Assembly: GCA_034440575.1 (NCBI GenBank)
Contig: JAOTOL010001315.1
Coordinates: forward strand, 142,501-206,500
DNA length: 64,000 nucleotides
Direction of reading: 5' to 3'
Origin: Imbricaverruca yamaguchii
Taxonomy: Eukaryota; Arthropoda; Thecostraca; Neoverrucidae
Of the stretch, positions 1-10,559 are shown piece by piece (the stretch's first letter is position 1; every line of letters starts with the position of its first letter). The notes beneath the pieces were generated by a model, which ran no database searches, had not been told where the DNA came from, and saw only the letters and a program-made list of their open reading frames with translations. The translations under genes were made by a program, and so were the position numbers.

Positions 1-132
1 AGACGCAAGCCGGAGATCTAACCTCACGCCTGCATCCGGAAGTGTTCAAGGTGACCAGATCCGTCCGATGAACGTCATGGAGACGCCGATTGTGGTGGGA
101 TACGGCTTTGGATCGCAACGGGTCGCGTCCTA

Positions 133-379
133 GAGGTGAGGTGAGGTGAGGTGAAGTGAGGTGAGGTGAGGTGAGGTAAGGTGAGGTGAGGTGAGGTGAG
201 GTGAGGTGAAGTGAGGTGAGGTGAGGTAATATCAAGTGGTGTAATGTGAGGTGAGGTGAGGTGATGTGAGGTGAGGTGAGGTGAGGTGAGGTGAGTGTGA
301 GGTGAGGTGAGGTGAGGTGAGGTGAGGTGAGGTGAGGTGAGGTGAGGTTAGGTGAGGTGAGGTGATGTGAGGTGAGGTT
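133..379. repeat. GGTGA pentanucleotide tandem array
   Basis: About 245 bp of nearly uninterrupted 5-bp units (GGTGA on +), with sporadic variants such as AGTGA, GATGT and GGTTA. The + strand is G-rich and almost free of C, so strand asymmetry is strong. The small frames open across it are by-products of the period. No gene is seen here or in the first 130 bases. Confidence 0.95.
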
Positions 380-522
380 AGCATAGTATTAGTAGACCTG
401 GTACACATCATATTGTCACTGGGCGAGCTGCCGTTCGCCTTCACCCACTCACCGGACCTGCCCTCTCCAGAGACAGGGCCGGCGGGGATCTACAACGCCT
501 CCAAAACCCACCTTCCCCGGTG

Positions 523-711
523 CAGTCTTCCGTGGGCGGGGACGAGTAGCCTAGAGGTAAGTTGCTCGTCTCACAATCGAAAGGTTGTGAGTTCGAGTCT
601 CACTTGTCGCTACTCTTCGCCTGCGACCAATCGGCGTGAGAGATTGGCGACGCTACATGACTCAACGGTCGATGTGTCGTAAAGCCAATAACCAGCCAGT
701 CTTCCATGGGC
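523..711 (+). mobile_element. SINE-A copy 1 with target-site duplication
   Basis: tRNA-derived SINE with body 538-696. It has a pol III A-box-like motif (TAGCCTAGAGG, near 547) and a B-box-like motif (GTTCGAGTCT, 591-600). A tRNA-unrelated part containing CGGCGTGAGAGATTGGCGAC follows, and the tail is CCAATAACCAGC. The flanks cagtcttccgtgggc (523-537) and cagtcttccatgggc (697-711) form a 15-bp TSD differing only by CG to CA, as expected for methyl-CpG decay. SINE-A is defined here by five copies in this window (538, 8243, 10264, 36722, 50315). Mobilisation by a LINE is inferred from the TSD. Confidence 0.9.
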
Positions 712-1028
712 CCCATGTCCCGTGTTGCAAACGTGCACCGTATCGCCCTCCGGGCCCCGTCTCGCCCCCGGAGGAACAGCAGCGACTGCGGTGCGCGGCC
801 TCGGCGACCCGACAGCATCAGCAGGGCGGTGCCGGCGGGCAACGGCGTCACGCCACCGCCTCCTGCCGCCGGACCTTGAGCACACGTCTGCGCACACCCC
901 GTCCCCTCCCCTGTCCCGGGCGTAGCCCATGCCGAACCCGACGCGCACCGTCGCGGAGCCTCGGCTCGTTTGCATTCAATGCGACAGAGCTGCACACGAT
1001 GTCAGGTCGAAATGTCGACACAACGCGA
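712..1028. other. GC-rich spacer, no gene supported
   Basis: GC-rich, CpG-containing sequence between SINE-A and the CATGC array. Overlapping frames on both strands are open, but they run into the SINE or the tandem array. None resembles a known domain. Confidence 0.5.
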
Positions 1029-1309
1029 TGTCACGCCATGTCATGCCATGTCATGTCATGTCATGTCATGCCATGCCATGCCATGCCATGCCATGTCATG
1101 CCATGCCATGCCATGCCATGTCATGCCATGCCATGCCATGCCATGCCATGCCATGCCATGCCATGCCATGCCATGTCATGTCATGTCATGTCATGCCATG
1201 CCATGCCATGCCATGCCATGACATGCCATGCCATGCCATGCCATGCCATGCCATGCCGTGTCATGCCATGCCATGCCATGCCATGCCATGCCATGCCATG
1301 CCATGCCAC
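1029..1309. repeat. CATGC/CATGT pentanucleotide array
   Basis: Roughly 55 units of 5 bp (CCATG or TCATG on +). The period is a multiple of neither two nor three, so all three + frames stay open and read as Met-Pro-Cys-His style repeats. Phased GCATGC palindromes recur through it. Units carrying C and units carrying T are clustered rather than random, which suggests local unit homogenisation. Confidence 0.95.
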
Positions 1310-1469
1310 GCGATCACGTGATTGGCGGTAGAAGTGCTCGTGACGCTCGGAGCAGACGCTTGCAGGCACGTGCCGCGCACCAGAACGCATGGTTCCACCA
1401 GGAGTGGCAACCCTCCCAGCGGCCGAGCTGGTAGGTGATGTTGAGGCTGCGATAAGTGGGCTTAATGGC

Positions 1470-1765
1470 GGGAGCTGCATGGCCTATGTTACATGTCCTG
1501 AGGTACATGGCCTGATATATATTGCCTGGGTTATATGGCCCGAGTTACATACCCTGGCTTACCATGATAGCAGTTACATGGCCTGAGTTGCATGGCCTGA
1601 GTTACATGGCTTGATATACATGGCCCGAGTTCCGTACCCTGGCTTAACATGACCTCAGCTACATGGCCAGGGTTGCATCGCCCGAGTCACACGACCTTAG
1701 TCGCGTGACCTTCGTTAAATGGTCTGAGATGCACGACATCACTCACACGGCCTGAGTTACCGGCT
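1470..1765. repeat. Degenerate ACATGGCCTGAGTT minisatellite
   Basis: Diverged repeats of about 15 bp around the core ACATGGCCTGAGTT, with many variants (ATATGGCCCGAGTT, GCATCGCCCGAGTC). An old array lying directly before the highly uniform 21-bp array. Confidence 0.75.
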
Positions 1766-1866
1766 GCAAGTTCTGGACAGATGGAGCCACTCTGGCAATG
1801 TGTGCTCAGCGGACAGAACGGCGCCGGACTTCGCACTGAAGTGGCCGGGGCCTCGACACCCGAACG

Positions 1867-2757
1867 GAGTGCCTTCTGCCTGGCGATGAGTGCCTTCTGC
1901 CTGGCGATGAGTGCCTTCTGCCTGGCGATGAGTGCCTTCTGCCTGGCGATGAGTGCCTTCTGCCTGGCGATGAGTGCCTTCTGCCTGGCGATGAGTGCCT
2001 TCTGCCTGGCGATGAGTGCCTTCTGCCTGGCGATGAGTGCCTTCTGCCTGGCGATGAGTGCCTTCTGCCTGGCGATGAGTGCCTTCTGCCTGGCGATGAG
2101 TGCCTTCTGCCTGGCGATGAGTGCCTTCTGCCTGGCGATGAGTGCCTTCTGCCTGGCGATGAGTGCCTTCTGCCTGGCGATGAGTGCCTTCTGCCTGGCG
2201 ATGAGTGCCTTCTGCCTGGCGATGAGTGCCTTCTGCCTGGCGATGAGTGCCTTCTGCCTGGCGATGAGTGCCTTCTGCCTGGCGATGAGTGCCTTCTGCC
2301 TGGCGATGAGTGCCTTCTGCCTGGCGATGAGTGCCTTCTGCCTGGCGATGAGTGCCTTCTGCCTGGCGATGAGTGCCTTCTGCCTGGCGATGAGTGCCTT
2401 CTGCCTGGCGATGAGTGCCTTCTGCCTGGCGATGAGTGCCTTCTGCCTGGCGATGAGTGCCTTCTGCCTGGCGATGAGTGCCTTCTGCCTGGCGATGAGT
2501 GCCTTCTGCCTGGCGATGAGTGCCTTCTGCCTGGCGATGAGTGCCTTCTGCCTGGCGATGAGTGCCTTCTGCCTGGCGATGAGTGCCTTCTGCCTGGCGA
2601 TGAGTGCCTTCTGCCTGGCGATGAGTGCCTTCTGCCTGGCGATGAGTGCCTTCTGCCTGGCGATGAGTGCCTTCTGCCTGGCGATGAGTGCCTCTGCTGG
2701 CGATGAGTGCTCTGCCTGGCGATGAGTGTTCGCCTGGCGGGTGTGCCTGGCGAAGTG
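1867..2757. repeat. 21-bp minisatellite, about 39 near-identical copies
   Basis: The unit runs GAGTGCCTTCTG then CCTGGCGAT. About 39 copies appear identical from 1867 to about 2691, followed by a few shortened copies (losses of one to several bases) to 2757. The period is a multiple of three, so several frames on both strands stay open and give 7-residue repeats (SAFCLAM on +; LIARQKA, HRQAEGT and HSSPGRR on -). The absence of codon-position bias and the openness on both strands argue against coding. The uniformity suggests recent expansion or strong homogenisation. Confidence 0.95.
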
Positions 2758-2869
2758 TTTTCCTTGTCGTCTGACCCAGCGGCCGCATCCACTGCAGGCT
2801 GCATGCCACGCCTGCTGTGGAAGATGACGTGATAGCCAGATGTGAAGATTGTGTGAGGCCCTGAGGAAG

Positions 2870-3255
2870 GCTGTGGGTATCACGCTATGGACGCTGTGCG
2901 ATGCTCTAGTGGCGGAATGCTGTGGGTATCACGCTATGAACGGTGTGGGATAGCCTGGCAGAGGAAGGATGTGGGGTATCATCATATGGACGTTGTGTGA
3001 TGCTCAAGTGGCGGAAGGATGTGGGGTATCATGTTATGGACGTTATGTCATGCTCTGGCGGCAGAATGCTGTGGGGTATCACGCTATGGACGTTGTGAGA
3101 TGCTCTGGTGGCGGAATGCTGTGGGGTATCACGCTATGGACGTTGTGAGATGCTCTGGTGGCGGAATGCTGTGGGGTATCACGCTATGGACGTTGTGAGA
3201 TGCTCTGGTGGCGGAATGCTGTGGGGTATCACGCTATGGACGTTGTAGGATAGCC
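2870..3255. repeat. 50-bp tandem repeat, about 8 copies
   Basis: Units begin TGTGGGGTATCACGCTATGG and end GGTGGCGGAATGC. Copies from about 3060 onward are almost identical, and those nearer 2870 are more diverged, giving an old edge and a young edge. Confidence 0.9.
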
Positions 3256-4094
3256 CGGCGGCGAGTGTAACAACCTGCCTGCCGAAGGTTGTGGGACGCG
3301 TTGCCGTCAGAACCGAAATTCTTGCTGGGGAGCCACACGGATCGGCGACGGGCTGCCCTTCTGATGTCAGCTTGTGGCGTGGGCGTGGCCAGGGCGGGCG
3401 ACGGAAGCGACGCGTTCCTCCTCCCCATCGCCAGCTGCATGAGAATTCGGTGTTGTACTCAATGCGTTCCACGGGGAATATTAACCTGAAGCCTTGTCAT
3501 CCCGTATGGTAATTCCATAGTGACGAACGTGGCTTGTGGTGGGGCACTTACAATCATGTTATCATTTGTGTCTATGCTTTTTTCTACTTGACATGCAAGT
3601 GGTTCCAGGGTACCCGGCATGGATTGGGTGCACATTCCACTGCATTGAAGCTGCGGTCATTGCTGTTTCGGACAAAGTTCTTTGTCCGTACTTTAGAGTA
3701 ATTACCCTTGTTGTCTTGTTATGGAAGCTCCATCCTCTATTTATGGCCAAAATATTGTTGTGCTCGAAGAGGGAACTCTGCTCGCGCGGTTTTCCTGCCT
3801 TTCTTAATGATCGAATTGGTCGTCCTTTGTTTTGCTTAATGGTCGTCTTTTGTTTCACATCATGCAGAAACCGCTAGTTTGTCTTGAGCTAATGCACAAT
3901 GTAGATTGAATATGTTGACCTGAAGATTTTACATTCAGCGAAGGAAGCAAATATCGAGCAGCTAATTCCGTCATTGTTGGCAAGAGTATAGCCGCTCAGC
4001 TTCTGGTTGTTGTCGGAGTACAAATAGGTACGGTGCGGAGAATGGAAGATGGGTACGATCACATGCTCCACCCATTCACCTGAACTAACGCGAT
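3256..4094. other. Low-copy spacer, no gene supported
   Basis: Non-repetitive sequence. The longest frame (3536-3877, +, 113 codons) has no recognisable domain and is opposed by an equally open - frame. A near-perfect short palindrome lies at 3669-3688 (stem CGGACAAAG, 2-nt loop). Nothing else is seen. Confidence 0.5.
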
Positions 4095-4095
4095 T

Positions 4096-4278
<183 letters not shown>

Positions 4279-4719
4279 GAGATGGAGAGGGAGAGAGATA
4301 AAAAGTTAGACAGAGATAGATACATCAGATAGATACATCGCTTCTTTTAGCACCGTTGCTCGTAGCAACGAATGTCACGACACAGACGTACATTCATGTG
4401 TACATGAATAGCGTTCACTGTGGCTACGAACAAAGACAGGCACGTGCTGCGTGTTTCCATGACGTGCACCACATGTTCCAACAACAGCGGAGGAAGCCAC
4501 GTTAGACGCCATCAGCTACTCCAGCGAGGCGAACACCCATTGGTGGCCGAGCCGGCAGCTCGTGTGGTACGTTAGTCCAGCCGCTCTCCCGGCTTCCGGT
4601 CGGCAGCTGCGCAGTTAACGCCATGAGTTCTCTCGCTGGGAAGAGCGCGCCAATAGTCGTACAGTCCCGCCACCCACTCTAGCCGGGGCGCACGGGCCGG
4701 CGCACTGGAGGAAAGGCAT

Positions 4720-4995
4720 AGGTGCAAGGTAAGGTAGAGGTACAAGATTAAAAAAGAAGTGAAAGATTAAAGCTGAGGTACAAGGTTAAGGTAGAGATAT
4801 AAGATTAAGGTAGAGATATAAGATTAAGGTAGAGATATAAGATTAAGGTAGAGATATAAGATTAAGGTAGAGATATAAGATTAAGGTAGAGATATAAGAT
4901 TAAGGTAGAGATATAAGATTAAGGTAGAGATATAAGATTAAGGTAGAGATACAGGTGCAATGTATACTGGAGGTGCAAGGTAAGGTAGATATATA
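4720..4995. repeat. 19-bp AGATTAAGGTAGAGATATA array
   Basis: About nine near-identical 19-bp units from about 4783 to 4950, flanked by diverged relatives of the same core (AAGGTAGAGGTACAAG) on both sides. The array grades from old edges to a young centre. Confidence 0.9.
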
Positions 4996-5196
4996 AGGCA
5001 AGCTAGAGGCACAAAGTAAGGTGCGAGTGTAAAGTAGTGGTGCAAGGTAAGTGGTAGGGCTTTGTGCCGTGGTAACTCCGCCGACGGTGGGCGGCTAACG
5101 CTCGTGAAGAATAACGTCAATAACTTGAATATATATATAATATATAATAAAGAATAACTTGGTGCGCTGCTCGATGAGGAGGACTTTCCAGCGAAT

Positions 5197-5750
5197 GTCA
5201 CAGCTGATGTCGCAGCTGATGTCGCAGCTGATGTCAGAGCTGATGTCGCAGCTGATGTCGCAGCTGATGTCGCAGCTGATGTCGCAGCTGATGTCGCAGC
5301 TGATGTCGCAGCTGATGTCACAGCTGATGTCGCAGCTGATGTCAGAGCTGATGTCGCAGCTGATGTCGCAGCTGATGTCACAGCTGATGTCGCAGCTGAT
5401 GTCGCAGCTGATGTCGCAGCTGATGTCGCAGCTGATGTCGCAGCTGATGTCGCAGCTGATGTCGCAGCTAATGTTGCAGCTGATGTCCCAGCTGATGTCG
5501 CAGCTGATGTCGCAGCTGATGTCGCAGCTGATGTTCAAGCTGATGTCGCAGCTGATGTCGCAGCTGATGTTGCAGCTGATGTCGCAGCTGATGTACAGCT
5601 GATGTCACAGCTGATGTCACAGCTGATGTCGCAGCTGATGTCGCAGCTGATGTCAGAGCTGATGTCGCAGCTGATGTCGCAGCGGATGTCGCAGCTGATG
5701 TCGAGCTGATGTCGCAGCTGATGTCGCAGCTGATGTCGCGGTTCATGTCG
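5197..5750. repeat. 12-bp array with a CAGCTG E-box in each unit
   Basis: About 46 units of CAGCTGATGTCG with rare substitutions (CAGAGC, CACAGC). Each unit carries the palindrome CAGCTG, an E-box core and PvuII site, spaced at 12 bp. Since 12 is a multiple of three, long frames are open on both strands, giving 4-residue repeats such as SCDI and QLMS. Any binding role is speculative. Confidence 0.95.
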
Positions 5751-6018
5751 CAGCTGTCATGGTCGTGACAACGTTATGAAGTGTCCGCTGATGAAATGTT
5801 TCGAACGTCGTTTCAAGAGTGCTGTTTTATATATTTTTGAGGGGCAAGCGCCTCCTCAATGTTGTCTTTGCCACCCCTCCCCTACCCCATTAATTCCAAC
5901 TTCAACCTGGGACCATATTGAGTGTGCCCCACCCCCAATCAATTTTGGCCTGCCCATTGCCTTCGTGTACTTTGCCTCCCCCCCCCCCCAATAGTTTTCA
6001 GAAATCAACACCCATGTG

Positions 6019-7760
6019 TCGTTGGCACATAATACCAACACCAGCATGGTGACTGGCATTGTCCCGACCTCTTGCAAAATCACCGTCATACAGCTTTTAT
6101 GCAAATCTTCAGGTGCTTTTACAGGTCCGCCAACTTTCCGGACAATTTCAACAGCGCCCTGCATAGGACAAATTGTCGAACGGGTTGCCCATGAACAACT
6201 GTCTGAACGTTTCAACCCAGAGCATCTCTCTTGTTTCCCAGAGCATTTCACGAAACCCAGCATGGATTTCGTGGATTCCACTCCACTGGAACTGCGGTCA
6301 TTGGAGGTCTCGGTCCAAGTTCTTCAGGCTACGAATCACCGATAAATTACCCCCGTTGTCTCGTTGGATTGTACAATTGCTGTGATGTGACCGAATACGA
6401 TAAGTTGGTTACAGAATTAGCACATTACGGAACTGGGAGCGGTTGGTTTCGGAGCTGCCGTTTTGAACACGTTCCGGACGAGCTGGTTGGTGCGCCGCGG
6501 AGCGAACGGCACCACAGCCGAACTCAGCGGGACGGACGGCACCAGTCTGCACCAATTCTGAACTGTAGACGGGGATGCGTCGGGGCGGGGATGGCCGAGT
6601 GGTTAAGGTGTCGGGCTATGGGTACCAAAGGTCCCGGGTTCGACTCTAGCGCCACTCAGGACATTTCCCAATCACGCGGTCCACCGGCGAAACAGTGTGG
6701 GCGGCGCCATTAGCCGTGAATGTGCATAAAGTGTGTCGTGAACCAACCAATAAACAAACAAACAAGACAGGGATGTGTCAATTGGGATCTCCCCTGATCC
6801 TTGCTCTGCAGTGCTTTCTCCCGTGATGTCGGCCTTTATATGGACGATGACGTCGTGCATGACGTCATCACAATGACGTCAGTGTTACACATTATACTGA
6901 CGACAGACCAACGCATTGTTTCTGAAAAGAAAGGTCTGGAATAGCCGATCTCATAAAATGGATGGAAACTGTCTTTGAAGTTTTACAAAGGTGGTTCAGT
7001 CAAGCCCATATTAGGGTAAGTCCCGACAAAACACAGCTGATAGTTCTTGGCACTCGACAAATGATTCTCAACCTTCCCGAAGTCACCTTGAGCGCAGCAA
7101 GCGGCTCAATCATACGTGAATGTGAAGATGAGCAGAAACTTAGGTGTGATCACGGATCGCAGCCTCACATATATTCCACACTTTGGTCAAACGTTGGTCA
7201 ATTGGTTTCAAGATGGATAAGCACGCTATGCTCGATATAGCATGTCGCGTGTCTTTCCTCCTACGATTGTCAATGGCCTGGTTGTGTCACAAATGAAATA
7301 TTGTATTGCGGTGCATGGTCGTGTTAATGTGCGTGCGCACATTCAGCAGATTCAGGTCGCGTGACGCGTGCTGAAGTCTATGAACTTTGCTGACGTGCAT
7401 CCTCTGGAAAATGCCAGCGAGACAGAGTGAGCGATGTCACAAGGGAATCGGGACGGTTATCGACCGGAGGTTCAGCCGAGCATCATTCGTCATCATTTGC
7501 CTCGCCCGCGAAAGCGGGTCATGACTTTAGATCAGCAGTCATAGCCGGCACAAGTGCAATGCTGGGAATATATGAAGCAATGCAATGTGCGTCAAGACAA
7601 GCCCATGCACATACCAAATATCCGATCTCAGTCATGGAGGCGGAGACTCACGTACCGAACTGACTTTGACAGGTTACCGAATGACGTTCGGCAATACAGA
7701 ATAACGTCGTACAAAACTAGTCTTACGATATGAGTCCAGCGCAAACATTTGCGATCAAGA
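6019..7760 (+). pseudogene. Decayed LINE reverse transcriptase (non-LTR retrotransposon)
   Basis: Fragments of a CR1/jockey-like reverse transcriptase read in order on + with several frame changes. At about 6055-6180, TGIVPTSCKITVIQLL and FRTIS (the FRPIS motif) are followed by IGQIVERV. At about 6245-6290 come HGFRGFHSTGTA (the HSTETA motif). At about 6390-6450 is YDKLVTELAHYG, and at 6837-6848 the catalytic Y-M-D-D box. VSPDKTQLIVLGTRQM lies at about 7012-7062, LGVITDRSLTY near 7140-7175, and LVVSQMKYCIAVHG near 7270-7320. A C-terminal piece (FDRLPNDVRQYRITSYKT) lies near 7650-7715. Frameshifts and in-frame stops make it inactive. It is interrupted by SINE-B at 6582-6764. The RT assignment is firm; the clade is a judgement from motif style. 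Confidence 0.88.
6567..6779 (+). mobile_element. SINE-B copy 1 nested in the LINE reverse transcriptase
   Basis: Body 6582-6764. It has an A box TGGCCGAGTGG (6592-6602) and a B box GGTTCGACTC (6637-6646) in a leucine/serine-tRNA style head. A GC-rich body (CCACCGGCGAAACAGTGTGG) follows, and the tail is CCAACCAATAAACAAACAAA. The flanking 15-bp TSD is agacggggatgcgtc (6567-6581) and agacagggatgtgtc (6765-6779), differing at two sites, both CG versus CA/TG. Both TSD copies translate as the RT segment R-R/Q-G-C-V, so the insertion lies within the RT between its N-terminal motifs and the YMDD box. Confidence 0.93.
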
Positions 7761-7977
7761 GGACCCACAATGCCAGCAAACGGCACACTTTGAAAACAGG
7801 CACTGATAAAAATGTCAAACGAAAAATTCAGGAATTAATTGACGTTTTCACGACAGTAATTACTTTCCAAGATTCTGCATTCGCTTGAGAACATGTTGCA
7901 TGTTATGTGCACATCGAAATTAGGTTATTGATATCAATGCAGGGCAGTAACGCAAGCGAGACACTCCTGTATGCATG

Positions 7978-8226
7978 CACATGTGTCATGTGTCATGTCA
8001 TGTATGTCATGTGTCATGTCATGTATGTCATGTGTCATGTCATGTATGTCATGTGTCATGTCATGTGTCATGTCATGTATGTCATGTGTCATGTCATGTA
8101 TGCCATGTGTCATGTCATGTGTGTCATGTGTCATGTCATGTATGTCATGTGTCATGTCATGTATGTCATGTGTCATGTCATGTATGTCATGTGTCATGTC
8201 ATGTATGTCATGTGTCATGTCATGTG
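7978..8226. repeat. 21-bp CATGT-based tandem array
   Basis: Roughly a dozen units built from CATGTGTCATGTCATGTATG, with occasional loss of one CATGT block. It is related in motif to the CATGC array at 1029-1309. Frames on both strands are open because 21 is a multiple of three. Confidence 0.93.
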
Positions 8227-8242
8227 AAGTGACAAAAGTGAC

Positions 8243-8331
8243 GCGGGTAAAGAGTAGCGACCGGTGAGACTCGAACCCACATCCCTTCGATTGTGAGACA
8301 GGCAACCTACCTACCTAGACTGCTCGTCCTC
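8243..8331 (-). mobile_element. SINE-A copy 2, head only
   Basis: Reverse-strand copy of the SINE-A tRNA-like head. The B-box complement GACTCGAACCC lies at about 8268-8278, and CGAGCA(G) and TAGGTAGG correspond to the A-box side. The 3' body and tail are missing where it meets the CATGT array, so no TSD can be assigned. Probably truncated by array expansion or recombination. Confidence 0.8.
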
Positions 8332-8476
8332 AGTCCTGTTGCCTGCGCAACGGCTACGGCGGATAATTTGAGAGGAAGCGCGTGGACAACGTTGCCGATT
8401 CACGGCAATTCTGCCTTCCGTGTCTGCAAAACGTTTGCATAACACGTCAGCATTCCGCGTGCATCAATTTGTCCCA

Positions 8477-8588
8477 CTGTCTTATTTGTTTGTATATTGG
8501 GTGGTTCTCGACGCACTTTGTGTACGTTCATGGCTAATAGCGTCGCCCACACTGTTTCGCCGGTAGGCCGCGGGGCGGGAAATATATA
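8477..8588 (-). mobile_element. SINE-B copy 2, 5'-truncated
   Basis: Reverse-strand 3' part of SINE-B. It contains the complement of the AACAAATAAG-type tail, then CGACGCACTTTGTG, and the complement of CCACCGGCGAAACAGTGTGG. It ends near GGGAAAT, corresponding to the CATTTCCC site after the B box. The tRNA head is missing. It directly abuts SINE-C. Confidence 0.8.
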
Positions 8589-8593
8589 TTTTA

Positions 8594-8923
8594 TTTAAAA
8601 AAATTAATCCGAGTTGTTGCTGGGGTGGCTTGAGGAACCAGGGTTCTATTGCTAAGCAGAGCTTGTTGCGTGAACCCTGGCCCCACCACCCGATCCATGA
8701 ACTCCAGTTCAACGGCAGAATTTAGACCGAAAGTTCAACGTGCCGCCAATGCACCGACACGGCCGCCCGGTAGCTCGTCCCCGGCCTTATCGGGCCAGCT
8801 GCCAACTAACACTCCCGGCCAGGGGCTAAGTGCGAGCGCGCGAAGCGACTCGATCCCCGAGTTGCCAGGACAGGGGAGACCAGTGCGGGCCAGCGCTCTA
8901 ACCAACTGAGCTACCGGGGCGAC
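8594..8923 (-). mobile_element. SINE-C copy 1, tRNA-derived
   Basis: On - the element begins with a tRNA-like head. The A box is TAGCTCAGTTGGTTAGAGCG (complement at 8894-8913) and a degenerate B box GGATCGAGTCG is the complement of 8846-8856. A body of about 250 bp follows. Its 3' part (8640-8735; CGTTGAACT, TTCACGCAACAAGC) is shared with a second copy near 26285-26375. The head is distinct from SINE-A and SINE-B. Its 3' end is less certain (AT-rich near 8594). Confidence 0.75.
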
Positions 8924-8938
8924 AATATCCCGGGTGAT

Positions 8939-9199
8939 GCGAGTGTTGAACTCTTTGTTTGTTTACTGGGTGGTTCACGAGGCACTGTATGCACATTCAC
9001 GGCTGATGGCGCCGCCCACACTGTTTCGCCGGTGGGTTTGTTTGTTGTTCATTGGTTGGTTCACGACACACTTTATGCACATTCACGGCTAATGGCGCCG
9101 CCCACACTGTTTCGCCGGTGGGCGGGGCTGGTACCATAGCCGAACCTAACACTCGTCCATTCCCGCACCGTTTCGCCGGTTGACCGCGGCGAGTGTTGA
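8939..9199 (-). mobile_element. SINE-B tail dimer with target-site duplication
   Basis: Two head-to-tail copies of the SINE-B 3' module lie on -: 9037 to about 9130, then 8950-9036. Each has CCACCGGCGAAACAGTGTGG followed by CGTGAACCA and an AAACAAA tail. A further partial module (CAACCGGCGAAAC) and a short unrelated joint lie at 9131-9188. The whole is bounded by the direct repeat gcgagtgttga (8939-8949 and 9189-9199). It appears to have inserted as one unit without an intact tRNA head. Confidence 0.75.
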
Positions 9200-9205
9200 G
9201 CCCGG

Positions 9206-10249
9206 GACAGTCGGTGCAGACAGGCTGCCCACCGTCGCCGACATCGAGATAGGCGGAGCTACATGCGCACGCGAGCACCACGAGCGCCAACCGGCAAAGC
9301 ATCCAATGACAATGGTGACGCGCCGCGTCTGCCGCATCTCCCAACAAATTAGAGCTGCCCCGCATTAATATTTTTCTTCTTTTTTTTCCCTAATGTCAAC
9401 CCCTGTTTCGTATGCAGTAGCCTATCCTATTTGGCTACACGCACTGTTACAGGCTCGATTGCTATTGGGCTTTCCCATCGCCAACTATTCAAAAGTTAGG
9501 ACAGCCAGCTTAGGAATGCCTCAGGATGCCAATATACATGTCATTACTTTCCACACCTACAGTTCACTATAACTATTTGCATCTAAATAGTTGTGGAAGC
9601 ATCACATCACAGCTTCCGTATAAATAAATTAATACGGAAGCTGTCAGGCCGTAGCTTTCTGTATCGGGCGGCCAGCACGTGGAATAATAGGGTTGATGCT
9701 CAGGGGCGTATTTGATGGCATGTTTTATAATTTCATCTCTTTTCATTGGCGTTTTGCATTATTTAGTGTTTTTCATTATTCGAGTTTCTCTTTTATGATT
9801 GAACCATGTATTGACACGAGTGCTGAAAAGCCATGAATATGGAGAACTCAATATACGACAATGACTATGACTATGGGTGTTCATCGCGTCACTGCACACG
9901 CCTGTCCAAAGCATCGGCCACAGCTCCCATTGTTTCATCAGGTTTTTATTGCGTCATATTTTCGTGCGCTAAGCCGGAACGGGCCCACTGTGTGAATGGT
10001 ATCGGCCTACGTGAGCAGTGTCGAGCAGAGATGAAAAACGGCGCCAGTTCTGTCACACGTCACGCCGAACATTACGCTTATCAATCCGTCAGCAGACTGA
10101 TTTGCTTGTTCACAGAGTGCCGATTTTCCGGGCATGAGAGTGTCACAGAATATGGAGGCATGTTCTGTACAAGGTGCAGAGCAAGCATGGAGAGCCTGCG
10201 TCAAAGGAGGTATGTTCTGTAGAAGGAGCATGGCAAGCACGGAATGCGT
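9206..10249. other. Low-copy AT-richer spacer with a perfect hairpin
   Basis: No supported gene. A perfect 13-bp stem with a 10-nt loop is at 9609-9644 (stem ACAGCTTCCGTAT). An open frame at 9833-10222 (+, 129 codons) has no recognisable domain and low complexity of evidence, so it is not called. A short duplication (catgttctgta / tatgttctgta) lies near 10157-10220. Confidence 0.45.
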
Positions 10250-10443
10250 CTCAATAAGTCCCCGGGGACGAGTAGTCTAGGGGTAGGTTGCTCGTCTTGC
10301 AATCGAAAGGTTGTTGGTTCGAGTCTCACCTGTCGCTACTCTTCGCCCGCGACCAATCGGCGTGAGAGATTGTCGACGCTGTATGACTCAATGGTCGATG
10401 TGACGTAAGACCAATAACCAGCCAACCGACCTCAATGTGTCCC
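10250..10443 (+). mobile_element. SINE-A copy 3
   Basis: Full-length copy with body 10264-10430: head GGGGACGAGTAGTCTAGGGG, B box GGTTCGAGTCTC, CGGCGTGAGAGATT body and CCAATAACCAGCC tail. Imperfect flanks ctcaataagtccc (10250-10262) and ctcaatgtgtccc (10431-10443) match at 11 of 13 positions and are read as an aged TSD. The tail contains GCTGTATGACT, which links it to the 58-bp elements. Confidence 0.87.
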
Positions 10444-10559
10444 GCCGAAACGCCTGTGCCGCTTCCGGGAGTTACAGTGTCAGTATCAGCCGCGCGGGGT
10501 AAACTCAGAATGCGTGCAAGAAGCGCGTCATCTGTCAAGTTCGTGCCCGATGCATGAAC

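Noticed and set aside
1687..2883. A 398-codon open frame on - and several others over 300 codons in the same place
   Set aside because: They are the 21-bp repeat read in different frames. Both strands are open, and the sequence is only the period translated.
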